Below are positions 7,901-15,076 of a stretch of DNA of 50,049 bases, in pieces. Position 1 is the stretch's first letter, and each line of letters starts with the position of its first letter. The notes beneath the pieces are model-generated. The model saw only the letters and a list, made by a program, of their open reading frames with translations, searched no databases and was not told the origin of the DNA. Origin of the DNA: Marivirga lumbricoides (GTDB lineage Bacteria; Bacteroidota; Bacteroidia; Cytophagales; Cyclobacteriaceae); the NCBI RefSeq assembly GCF_014636295.1, contig NZ_BMEC01000021.1, positions 1-50,049 of the forward strand. The letters are read 5' to 3'. The position numbers were made by a program, and so were the translations under genes.

Positions 7901-9141
7901 ACTTTGCGACACTAATGCACGAGTTAGCTGTTACACTACATGCCAGTGGTAAAGAGCTTTCAGCAGCCGTAGCAGCTTATGGGTATAATGCAGATGCAGT
8001 ATTGAACAGTGTGTTCAACGATGTGGACTTTTTAAATCTGATGGCCTATGATGGAGGCGATGGTGCAAGCCATTCCCCTTATAGCTATGCAGAAACCACG
8101 CTGAACTACTGGCTAAACAGAGGATTGCCAGCCAGCAAAGCCATACTGGGAGTGCCATTCTATGGGCGTCCAACCTGGAAGAGCTACCAGACCTTATTGG
8201 CAGAAGGGGCTGATCCATATGCAGATATTTTTAATGGAGTGTACTACAATGGTATCAACACCATAAAAGCGAAGTCAGAACTGGGAGCGCAACAAGGAGG
8301 CGGCATCATGATCTGGGAAATTACGCAGGATGCTGTAGGACAGTATTCTTTACTAAGCGCGATCAATGAAGTAATTCAGCCATGTGATGGCGGGGGTACG
8401 GGTACAGCACCAACCGTAAGCCTTACTTCACCTTCATCAGGCGCTAATTTTGCATCCGGAAGTAATGTAAATATTACAGCAACTGCCAGTGATTCAGATG
8501 GTAGTGTAACCAAAGTGGCTTTTTATGCCGGTAGCACCCTCTTAGGAGAGGATACCACAGCGCCTTATAGTTTTAGCTGGACAGCAGGTGCGGACGGAAC
8601 GTATGAGCTGAAGGCAATTGCGACTGATAATGATGGAAAATCTTCTTCCGCATCGGTGAATGTCACAGTAGGTGATATCAGCTGTTCAGTGCCAGCATGG
8701 AGTGCAACGGCTGTTTATACAAAAGGGATGCAGGTGTCATATAATGGAAATACTTATGAAGCCAAGTGGTGGACGCAAGGTGAGAATCCAGCTCAGGCCG
8801 GAGAGTGGGGAGCATGGAAGCTATTAGGCTCGTGCGGTGCCAATTCTTTAATGGTGGGGCCAGAAACCAATGCAATGAAGATGCAGAGTTTAGAGTCAGG
8901 ATTACGAATTTACCCTAATCCATCAAAGGCCGGAAGTGTAGTTCAGCTAAAATTTAGCAGCGATATCAAAGAAGCTAAAGTGTATATCCAGAACATGGTA
9001 GGCGAAAGAAGCTATTCTGAAACCCTAAGAAGCAATAATGGTATTTTAGAAGTCAAAATACCTGAGTTGCCAAGTGGCCTCTACATCTTTAAAGTGGTGG
9101 CTGGTGACAAAATGTGGACTGAAAATCATATAATCAAATAA
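4915..9141 (+). CDS. chiA: Double-GH18 secreted chitinase (ChiA-like)
   Basis: Giant extracellular chitinase of 1408 aa. Order: signal peptide 1–40 (ending SNAQ); GH18 domain one about 56–515 with DGIDLDWE, catalytic Glu249; two bacterial Ig domains about 521–705; CBM5/12 about 710–762; a third Ig about 770–862; GH18 domain two about 875–1158 with DGVDMDWE, catalytic Glu986; a fourth Ig; a second CBM5/12 about 1258–1306; and a T9SS sorting tail with IYPNPS. The architecture of two GH18 domains on one T9SS-exported chain matches Flavobacterium johnsoniae ChiA, whose two domains act in endo and exo modes; that division is inferred here. Its Ig/CBM modules are near-identical to those of the next gene. 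It has its own 3' terminator. Confidence 0.92.
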   Translation: MKHFSIKNYLSRLSKVSSFSRTAYLLFFLLCCFPFLSNAQVTPQVPATTADHNKQVIGYLTQWGPWKDVAGLIPKGSQNQLNIDYSQYTILNFSFFGVAVDGSVHSGDYRNPNIAQEGVDQQPAPLINDDIYSSWDKFLLYGELEVLYHVADGSSAYNQGYRNSGGGWTNIETGESGAFPLSVHKEGGPEGMLALCKEYGVKAMASIGGWSMGKHFPEMAANPTKRARFIEDCKKLIALGFDGIDLDWEYPGHEGMNFTGSPADFTNFAILLEDIRAAIGPDKLITSCFAANPAKLQGFNWSRIDQSMDYYNIMTYDYNGGWSNKAGHNSPLYDYSGAEYEGFTVDAAAQAMKATGIPLHKINLGVAFYGRGVVTDGPAALNAPTVKVQTNIEPDGSVLTAADFSNWPKNVWDGTPNYNAVVANTGDWVDHWDDEAKVPYKTKGNYFLSYDNERSIEEKAKYINQEQLGGVIVWHVTGDWLDLTSNTTTYGGKLVYSPNTKAPLVNTVNKVFAEGSTGNRNPTVALSSPEANTTYPSGSAVTIEANASDSDGSVTKVEFLVNGTVAGTDTSAPYSFTVTDLADGSYSISARATDNEAATATSTSVNVIIGESDNEAPVVSITTPVNNAKITEGSAINITASASDSDGSIISVQFLVDGSLVGEATSAPYTFIWNNTAVGNYTLTAVATDDEGASTTSAAVLVEVEENTGSDCDVPAWDPAKAYNGGALVSYEGNTYEAKWWTQGDNPAQPVDVGVWKLIGPCGDGEEPENQSPTVSLSSPANNAAFEAGVSLSITATATDSDGTVSKVEFFNGTSKLGEDTTAPYSYSWSNVAEGTYTLTAKATDNDGSVSTSAAVNIVVESGDVVVDPEPCTGSGKRIVGYMPSWSGTAQAIQYSKLTHIMYSFIRPTTTGGLTAVENPQKLSDIVSLAHQNGVKVAIAVGGWSDLNNTDFETMAANATYRQNFINNLVSLINNYNLDGVDMDWEYPAGGQNPANFATLMHELAVTLHASGKELSAAVAAYGYNADAVLNSVFNDVDFLNLMAYDGGDGASHSPYSYAETTLNYWLNRGLPASKAILGVPFYGRPTWKSYQTLLAEGADPYADIFNGVYYNGINTIKAKSELGAQQGGGIMIWEITQDAVGQYSLLSAINEVIQPCDGGGTGTAPTVSLTSPSSGANFASGSNVNITATASDSDGSVTKVAFYAGSTLLGEDTTAPYSFSWTAGADGTYELKAIATDNDGKSSSASVNVTVGDISCSVPAWSATAVYTKGMQVSYNGNTYEAKWWTQGENPAQAGEWGAWKLLGSCGANSLMVGPETNAMKMQSLESGLRIYPNPSKAGSVVQLKFSSDIKEAKVYIQNMVGERSYSETLRSNNGILEVKIPELPSGLYIFKVVAGDKMWTENHIIK
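6490..7200 (+). repeat. 711-bp intergenic-gene repeat block A (copy in first chitinase)
   Basis: Encodes two Ig domains and a CBM5/12. It aligns without indels to 10737–11447 with only scattered substitutions. This is far closer than the catalytic domains, which points to recent duplication or gene conversion. Confidence 0.85.
8410..9141 (+). repeat. 732-bp repeat block B (copy in first chitinase)
   Basis: Encodes the last Ig domain, CBM5/12 and T9SS tail. It is colinear without net indels with 11478–12209 but more diverged than block A. Confidence 0.8.
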
Positions 9142-9152
9142 TCATCATAATA

Positions 9153-9188
9153 ACGAGAGGGTATCTATTCAACGGATAGCTCTCTTGT
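9153..9188 (+). terminator. Terminator after first chitinase
   Basis: A stem built from CGAGAGGGTATC and GATAGCTCTCTTG around TATTCAACG, followed by TTTTATT. The same hairpin design ends the second chitinase and recurs alone at 12684–12725. Confidence 0.75.
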
Positions 9189-9290
9189 TTTATTCACATC
9201 TTGAATTACTTACCATAGGGATCATCAATGATAAATTATATTTCCCTGCTTTAGGTATTTTTTATTTTCGACAAACAAACCAAATTAATT

Positions 9291-12209
9291 ATGGAAAAAA
9301 GATTTTTAACTCTTTTACTATGTCTTTGCATGTCCATAGGTGTGCAGGCACAGTATCAATTCCCGGCCTGTTGGGCTTCCTGGAATTCAGGAACTACCTA
9401 TACTGGCGGAGATCAGGTTTCTTACAATAATGGTAATTATGAGGCAAAATGGTCCACCGATACGCAGCCGGGCTCAGATGGCTCATGGACGCTTGTAAGT
9501 AAGTGTGGTGACGGAGGTCTTGGTGAAGATTATACCGGTCCTCAGAGAATTATCGGATACCTTCCTACCTGGATTCCTGATTATGATATCAGTACTTTTG
9601 ATCCTTCAGTTGTAACGCATGTTAACATTGCTTTTATGATGTTTCAACAAAACAATAACAACTATGGCAGTGCCGATTTTGCTTCAATAGCTTTTAATGC
9701 TACAGAAGCCCGAAAGGTAGATTCTGTGCTTCATGATCTTGGCGTACTCCAAAGAGCCCATCAGAAAGGTGTAACAGTCTCTGCTGCCCTTGGTGGAGCA
9801 ACGGATTATGCTTTCTTATGGCTGATGGAAAAATACTATAACAATGATGCTAAGCTGGAAGAAATTGCTAATCTTATTGTGAATTATGTGAATACAAATA
9901 ATCTCGATGGAATTGACCTTGATCTGGAATGCTGGTGGGCAGATGCTGCTATTACAGGAACTGTAGAGATAGGAGGCCGTGTTCGGGGCGATAAATGGGG
10001 TGGTACAGATGAGGGGCCTCATGAAGCAGCCCTTGGCTTAACAAGGCTTACACAAAAGTTAAGGTTAAAAATGCCTGATAAGCTTATTTCAGGAGCTGTT
10101 TTTGGCACTTCCTGGTATGGCAATAACTACGATGATGCCATGGCTGAGTACATGGATTGGGTGGGTTTAATGACTTATGACTTCACCGGCAGCTGGAATG
10201 AATCTCCAAAAGGACCCCATTCCGCTCTCCACACAGTTCAGCCAGGTACCTACACAGGGCAAAGTGCCAACAACCCCATTTATTCAGCGGAAGATGCGCT
10301 GGAGTATTGGATGGGACTTGCCCCTGCAGCCTGGAATCACGATGGCGGCTTTAACATACCCAAGTCGAAACTGGTAATTGGAGTGCCCATGTATGGCTAT
10401 GATCTGTCTACCAGAAAACCCAATAATGGGAATGGATTTTTGTTCATTCCTTATAATAAAATTGTGGCCCAGTACCCTAATGCGCCTACGAATTACGATC
10501 CAAAAGACCCTTATAATATGGGTGGTTTCATAGGGGCAGACGGAAAGCAAATTTATTATGAAACTCCAAAACGAGCAGCTGCAAAAATTGAATATACTAA
10601 AAGTCATGGCCATCAGGGGGTGATAGTATGGGAATTGACACAGGATCTGCCGTTTAATAATAACGGCAGCCTTTTAAAGGCAATGAATGAAGCTGCCGGA
10701 ACTGGTGTGGAGTTGAATGCTAAACCTACTGTGTCCTTATCATCTCCGGAAGCGAATACAACTTATCCTTCCGGTAGTGCTGTCACCATTGAGGCAAATG
10801 CCAGTGATAGCGATGGAAGTGTGACCAAAGTTGAATTTCTGGTAAATGGAACAGTAGCAGGTACTGATACTAGTGCTCCTTATAGCTTTACAGTAACAGA
10901 CTTAGCAGATGGTAGCTATAGCATTAGCGCCAGAGCGACTGATAATGAAGGCGCCACCGCTACTTCAACGAGCGTAAATGTAATAATTGGTGAGTCTGAT
11001 AATGCAGCACCAGTGGTAAGCATTACCACTCCGGTCAATAATGCTAAGATAACAGAAGGAAGTGCCATCAATATTACAGCTTCGGCCAGCGATAGTGACG
11101 GATCCATCATTAGCGTACAATTTTTAGTCGATGGATCATTGGTAGGCGAGGCAACAAGTGCACCCTATACTTTTATTTGGAATAATGCCGCAGTAGGCAA
11201 CTACACTCTTACGGCAGTAGCCACAGATGACGAAGGAGCTTCTACCACTTCATCAGCAGTACTGGTAGAAGTAGAAGAAAATACCGGCAGCGACTGTGAG
11301 GTACCAGCCTGGGATCCGGCAAAAGCCTATAATGGAGGAGCGCTTGTATCTTATGAGGGCAACACTTATGAAGCGCAGTGGTGGACGCAGGGAGATAACC
11401 CCGCACAACCTGTTGATGTCGGAGTATGGGAGCTGATCGGTCCTTGTGGTGATGGGGATGAGCCTATAAATCAGGCGCCAACGGTAAGTCTTACTTCACC
11501 CTCACCAGGAGCCAATTTCACATCGGGCAGCAGTGTTAATATTACAGCAACTGCCAGTGATTCAGATGGTAGTGTAACAAAAGTGGCTTTTTATGCCGGT
11601 AGCACCCTCTTAGGAGAGGATACTACAGCACCTTATAGTTTTAGCTGGACAGCAGGGGCAGGCGGAGCTTATGAGTTGAAGGCAACTGCGACTGATAATG
11701 AAGGGAAATCTTCTTCAGCATCAGTAAATGTCACGGTAGACGATATAGGCTGTACTGTGCCAGCATGGAGTGCAACGGGTGTTTATACTAAAGGAATGCA
11801 AGTGTCATATAATGGAAATACCTATGAAGCCAAGTGGTGGACGCAAGGCGAGAATCCGGCACAAGCCGGAGATTGGGGAGCATGGAAGCTATTAGGTTCC
11901 TGCGGTGCCAGTTCTTTAATGGTAGAATCAGAGTCCAGTGCCATGAAAATGCAAAATTCAGAAACAGGATTACGAATTTATCCGAATCCATCAGCAGTCG
12001 GAAGTGTAGTTCAGCTAAAATTTAGCAGCGATATCAAAGAAGCCAAAGTGTATATCCAAAGCATGATAGGCGAAAGAAGCTATTCTGAAACCCTAAGTAG
12101 CCAGAATGGTATTGCAGAACTCAAAATACCTGAGTTGCCACGTGGTCTCTACATCATTAAAGTGATATCTGGCGACAAAATGTGGACGAAGAATCATGTG
12201 ATTAAGTAA
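9291..12209 (+). CDS. Secreted multi-modular GH18 chitinase with T9SS tail
   Basis: 972-aa extracellular chitinase. Signal peptide 1–21 (ending VQAQ), then an N-terminal CBM5/12 at about 25–72 (CWASWNSGTTY). The GH18 domain at about 83–475 has DGIDLDLE, with catalytic Glu213; Leu replaces the usual Trp before Glu. Two Ig domains (482–666), CBM5/12, another Ig, another CBM5/12 and a T9SS tail (IYPNPS to NHVIK) follow. It starts 149 bp after the first chitinase and its terminator, so it is probably a separate transcript. The catalytic domain differs from both domains of the neighbour, while the binding modules are nearly the same. This suggests modules were copied onto a distinct catalytic head. 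A GH18 of this subtype may produce different oligomers, which is inference. Confidence 0.9.
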   Translation: MEKRFLTLLLCLCMSIGVQAQYQFPACWASWNSGTTYTGGDQVSYNNGNYEAKWSTDTQPGSDGSWTLVSKCGDGGLGEDYTGPQRIIGYLPTWIPDYDISTFDPSVVTHVNIAFMMFQQNNNNYGSADFASIAFNATEARKVDSVLHDLGVLQRAHQKGVTVSAALGGATDYAFLWLMEKYYNNDAKLEEIANLIVNYVNTNNLDGIDLDLECWWADAAITGTVEIGGRVRGDKWGGTDEGPHEAALGLTRLTQKLRLKMPDKLISGAVFGTSWYGNNYDDAMAEYMDWVGLMTYDFTGSWNESPKGPHSALHTVQPGTYTGQSANNPIYSAEDALEYWMGLAPAAWNHDGGFNIPKSKLVIGVPMYGYDLSTRKPNNGNGFLFIPYNKIVAQYPNAPTNYDPKDPYNMGGFIGADGKQIYYETPKRAAAKIEYTKSHGHQGVIVWELTQDLPFNNNGSLLKAMNEAAGTGVELNAKPTVSLSSPEANTTYPSGSAVTIEANASDSDGSVTKVEFLVNGTVAGTDTSAPYSFTVTDLADGSYSISARATDNEGATATSTSVNVIIGESDNAAPVVSITTPVNNAKITEGSAINITASASDSDGSIISVQFLVDGSLVGEATSAPYTFIWNNAAVGNYTLTAVATDDEGASTTSSAVLVEVEENTGSDCEVPAWDPAKAYNGGALVSYEGNTYEAQWWTQGDNPAQPVDVGVWELIGPCGDGDEPINQAPTVSLTSPSPGANFTSGSSVNITATASDSDGSVTKVAFYAGSTLLGEDTTAPYSFSWTAGAGGAYELKATATDNEGKSSSASVNVTVDDIGCTVPAWSATGVYTKGMQVSYNGNTYEAKWWTQGENPAQAGDWGAWKLLGSCGASSLMVESESSAMKMQNSETGLRIYPNPSAVGSVVQLKFSSDIKEAKVYIQSMIGERSYSETLSSQNGIAELKIPELPRGLYIIKVISGDKMWTKNHVIK
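10737..11447 (+). repeat. 711-bp repeat block A (copy in second chitinase)
   Basis: Colinear near-identical partner of 6490–7200; see that entry. Confidence 0.85.
11478..12209 (+). repeat. 732-bp repeat block B (copy in second chitinase)
   Basis: Colinear partner of 8410–9141. Confidence 0.8.
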
Positions 12210-12232
12210 TAACTAATAATATTAATACTAAC

Positions 12233-12270
12233 GAGAGGGCATCTATTCAAAGGATAGCCCTCTTTTTCTT
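12233..12270 (+). terminator. Terminator after second chitinase
   Basis: GAGGGC at 12235–12240 pairs with GCCCTC at 12257–12262, extended by ATC/GAT, and is followed by TTTTTCTT. Near-copy of the hairpin after the first chitinase. Confidence 0.8.
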
Positions 12271-12514
12271 GTTTTCTTCTTTGGGAAACCGAAGTTTTTC
12301 AAAGCTTTGATAATTTTGGTTGAATGATATAAAAGTAGTTGAAGCGAGATATAAGAGGTTTCACTAAGAAAGACAAAAATTGGAATTATTTCAAAAGTTC
12401 ATTCAAGAATAACTCCGCCAATTTCGCTTGAAGCGAAAAAGCGGGGAGGAGGGTAAAATGGCGGGTCAGCGTAGGGTTTAGAGGGCAGTAGCATCATTTT
12501 ACCTAGATTTTTTG

Positions 12515-12543
12515 TATACTTTTTCATCAATGGAAAAAGTATA
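12515..12543. repeat. Hairpin with 11-bp perfect arms
   Basis: TATACTTTTTC and GAAAAAGTATA around a seven-base loop. There is no gene nearby that it clearly serves. Confidence 0.55.
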
Positions 12544-12683
12544 AAGCATTCATTAAGCATAAATCATCAATTTTACAGCTATATACAACTGTAAAAAAGT
12601 TACTTTAACCTATCAAAATGCATTTATAGTTTTACCGAAGAAGATAGTAGCAAATTTAAAATCCAACTCAGGCTAATAATACT

Positions 12684-12725
12684 AACGAGAGGGTAGCAAT
12701 CTAACAGATAGCCTTCTTTTTTTAT
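12684..12725 (+). terminator. Orphan chitinase-type terminator
   Basis: It begins AACGAGAGGGTA, as do the terminators of both chitinases, and ends in AGCCTTCTTTTTTT. It is preceded by the same TAATACT leader found at the second chitinase. No open reading frame ends here, so it is probably left over from a lost or displaced third copy. Confidence 0.6.
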
Positions 12726-12905
12726 TTATTGATAATCAATTAGTTATAAAAGGGTGGGTAGGAATTGGATAATAAATTTTCCGAGCTTATGGATATTTTT
12801 TTGATTCTAAATTTACTCTCTCGATCGGGACCATATTTTTCAGAAAAAAGAAAATTAACCTGTGCTATCACAGCGGTATACGTAATCTCATTTTATTTAA
12901 ATTGG

Positions 12906-13010
12906 GAGATATGCCGATTGATCGGCACAGGCAGCATAAATTAAGACTTTTGGGAAAAGTAAGTCTTAATTTTGCCCCGCATTAGCGGGGATGCCATCTT
13001 TGGTAATCGA
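12906..13010 (-). repeat. Inverted relative of the 4.3-kb MITE-like element
   Basis: Read on the minus strand, it shares with 4313–4429 the blocks CAAAGRTGGCRTCC, CGCTAAYGCGGG, CAAAATTAAGA, AAAAGTCTTAATTTATGC and GCCTGTGCCG. The clean terminal repeats are not preserved here. Together the two copies flank the chitinase pair in inverted orientation. Confidence 0.7.
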
Positions 13011-13050
13011 GTTCTGATTTTCAAGGCTCGGATTAATTATAAAGAGACCG

Positions 13051-13761
13051 CTATATTTTATCCATCCCAATGAGATCTTTAATCATCTTTTGGTAATTTC
13101 TGCCTATAGGCAATACCTTGTTTTCTACGCGTATATCGTTTCCTTCTAATGAGTTAATTTCATCAATGGCCACTACAAAAGACCTGTGTATCCTGATAAA
13201 TCTGTCAGAAGGCAATATTTCTGTGATGCTCCTAAGGTTATGGTGGGTAATGTAGTTGCCAAGTCTTGTAACTACCCTTACATAGTCTTTCAGACTCTCT
13301 ATGTACAATATATCACCGAAATTTACTTTAATCATTTTCTTATCTACCTTTATGAACATGTGGTTGTTCTCCTCTCTTTGAGGCTCATTTCGGGAAGAAA
13401 GTAGTTTGAAGTGTCCTGTTACCTTATCTATAGCTTTTATGAATCGTTGTAGCGAGATGGGTTTCACTAAATAATCAAAAACATCCAGCTCATAGCTTTC
13501 TACGGCATACTCCCTGTAGGCTGTAGTAATAATAACCAGTGGTTTTTTTTTCAGACTTTTAATAAAGTCTATTCCGGTAATTTCCGGCATATTAATATCC
13601 AGAAACATGAAATCAATTTGCTCATTCTTTAAAATGTTAAATGCTTCCATGGCATCATTGCAATTGGCAACTACTATTAGGTCAGAAAAAGACCTAAGGT
13701 GGTTGTTAATCACATTTCTACCTAGTGGCTCATCATCCACTATTATGCATTTAAGCTTCAT
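13051..13761 (-). CDS. LytTR-family response regulator
   Basis: 236-aa DNA-binding response regulator. The receiver domain (1–about 120) has the acidic pocket at Asp9/Asp10, the phosphoacceptor Asp55 (FLDINMPE) and Lys100 in the VKP motif. The C-terminal LytTR domain (about 138–236) includes ILYIESLKDYVRV and FIRIHRSFVVAID. Its start overlaps the end of the sensor-kinase gene by 11 nt, so the two are translationally coupled. LytTR proteins bind pairs of short direct repeats about two helical turns apart; such a pair lies at 14917–14946, in front of susC. It probably controls the chitin locus. Confidence 0.9.
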   Translation of the reverse strand: MKLKCIIVDDEPLGRNVINNHLRSFSDLIVVANCNDAMEAFNILKNEQIDFMFLDINMPEITGIDFIKSLKKKPLVIITTAYREYAVESYELDVFDYLVKPISLQRFIKAIDKVTGHFKLLSSRNEPQREENNHMFIKVDKKMIKVNFGDILYIESLKDYVRVVTRLGNYITHHNLRSITEILPSDRFIRIHRSFVVAIDEINSLEGNDIRVENKVLPIGRNYQKMIKDLIGMDKI

Positions 13762-14860
13762 TTAACAGAATTTTTAAAGAAATCATATATCGCTCGCTGG
13801 TATCATCTATTTCCAGTGAGAAATCTTTGTCATAAAGAAGTTCCAATCTTCGTAGCGTATTTTGAATTCCTATGCCACTACTACCTTTCTGCTGCTGCAA
13901 TAAGGGCTTTTTAGTAGTGCTTTTTGAATTTATAACACTGAAATATAATGTATTTCCTTCAACTTTCAATTGTATTCTGATGGGTTTCTCGCCACTTATA
14001 TAACCCGTTCCATGCTTAAAAGCATTTTCAATGAAGGGCATTAATATGAGTGGAGGTATCTGCTTATTACTTATATCCCCGGAGATTTCCAGTATAGCAA
14101 CCTGAGGATTCCCATACCGGATAGTTTCCAGATCTATATAGGTCTGAATATGTGCTATCTCTTCAGTGAGGCTTACTTTTTTGTCTTTTCCTTTATAGAT
14201 CACATGGCTCATTAGTTCGGAAAGTTTAAGAACTGTCTCCGGTGCCTTTTCAGATTTATCGAGCGTAAGTGAATAAAGGTTATTTAAGGTATTGAAAAAG
14301 AAATGAGGCTGAACCTGCGACCTTAAAAATGAAAGTTCAGTTTCATGATTTCTTCTTTCCAGCTCTCTTGCCCGGCGTTGAGAGCCCACCCAGTCTATAG
14401 TAAGTTTAATGGCAGTAGTAAGCCCTATTACATAAAGTTCCCCAATAGCTACTGCCAAAATATAATTGAGTCCAAATAAGGACTGGTCTTTTACCACGGA
14501 TTCGCGCCATATTTCAGTAGTCACTAAATAATATGTCAATACTATTCTTATTAAAGACATAACTATTAATGCCAGGCCTAAAAATGTGAGGTAACTTCCT
14601 AGTTTGTTGGGAATAAATTTTGGAAGCAAATAATAGAGGTTGAAATAAACCAGTACCAGGTGGATAGGAAACTCTACCAGATTGGATCTTAAAGAATAGG
14701 CATAATCATTAAAGTAATTTCCCCAGCGCAAAGTATTGAAGAGAAAATAACCCACCCAGAAAAGGGTATGGTAAACGATAGGTTTCTTAAGGTAAGTGAT
14801 CAGGTTCTTCAAGCTATCCTTACTAAAATGGTCTTCAAAAAAGAGAGAAAATGCCTGCAT
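13751..14860 (-). CDS. LytS/YehU-type membrane sensor histidine kinase
   Basis: 369-aa sensor with four N-terminal membrane segments (about 30–155) and a short coiled linker. The His_kinase domain has the phosphoacceptor His186 in SQVQPHFFFN, an N-box LMPFIENAFKHG (Asn279) and a glycine box GSSGIGIQNT. It has no large periplasmic sensor domain, so the signal may be sensed within the membrane or passed from a partner such as the SusCD system. It overlaps the response regulator gene and diverges from susC across a 216-bp control region. A kinase of this type beside SusCD is a familiar arrangement in polysaccharide loci. Confidence 0.9.
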   Translation of the reverse strand: MQAFSLFFEDHFSKDSLKNLITYLKKPIVYHTLFWVGYFLFNTLRWGNYFNDYAYSLRSNLVEFPIHLVLVYFNLYYLLPKFIPNKLGSYLTFLGLALIVMSLIRIVLTYYLVTTEIWRESVVKDQSLFGLNYILAVAIGELYVIGLTTAIKLTIDWVGSQRRARELERRNHETELSFLRSQVQPHFFFNTLNNLYSLTLDKSEKAPETVLKLSELMSHVIYKGKDKKVSLTEEIAHIQTYIDLETIRYGNPQVAILEISGDISNKQIPPLILMPFIENAFKHGTGYISGEKPIRIQLKVEGNTLYFSVINSKSTTKKPLLQQQKGSSGIGIQNTLRRLELLYDKDFSLEIDDTSERYMISLKILLNEA

Positions 14861-14889
14861 TAAATACTGTTTTTAAGCTTTCTTTAAGC

Positions 14890-14918
14890 CAAAAATAGTA
14901 AAATATGATGGAGCTAAA
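14890..14918 (-). promoter_or_regulatory. Candidate promoter of the sensor kinase–regulator operon
   Basis: On the minus strand, TATTTTTG (14890–14897) fits the TAnnTTTG element, and TTTA (14915–14918) lies 17 bp upstream in the -33 position. The upstream element overlaps the proposed LytTR operator, which would permit autoregulation. Confidence 0.35.
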
Positions 14919-14962
14919 CCGCCTGAAACTGATGATAACCGCCTGATTGTGATGGTTTAGCT
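14912..14962. promoter_or_regulatory. Candidate LytTR operator between kinase and susC
   Basis: AACCGCCTGA occurs at 14917–14926 and again at 14937–14946, exactly 20 bp apart, so on the same helix face. The pair is framed by an inverted repeat, AGCTAAACC at 14912–14920 and GGTTTAGCT at 14954–14962. Spacing and position suit a LytTR dimer. Confidence 0.6.
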
Positions 14963-15076
14963 ACAGACATTATCCAAACATCTACAAGATATATCCATTT
15001 AGCTAATAAGTAAGCCCACACTTCATTTTTATTTTTTTCATGCTCAAATTGGAAGTCTAAACCAACCTTTTTATCT

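Larger units (their letters stand above)
12271..13050. other. Gene-free 780-bp region after the chitinases
   Basis: No convincing gene. It holds a hairpin with 11-bp arms (TATACTTTTTC at 12515–12525 and its complement at 12533–12543) and a second hairpin TTTTACAG/CTGTAAAA at 12571–12596. It also holds a MITE-terminus-like stretch at 12654–12675, an orphan chitinase-type terminator at 12684–12725 and the inverted relative of the 4.3-kb element at 12906–13010. It reads as a decayed or rearranged stretch. Confidence 0.6.

Noticed and set aside
5020-8875. Many minus-strand open frames inside the first chitinase
   Set aside because: They are mirror frames of a repetitive, GC-richer coding gene and share no family features.
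9185-9430. 81-aa plus-strand reading frame spanning the gap between the two chitinases
   Set aside because: It begins in the terminator, overlaps the start of the second chitinase in another frame, and has no domain or sensible start signal.
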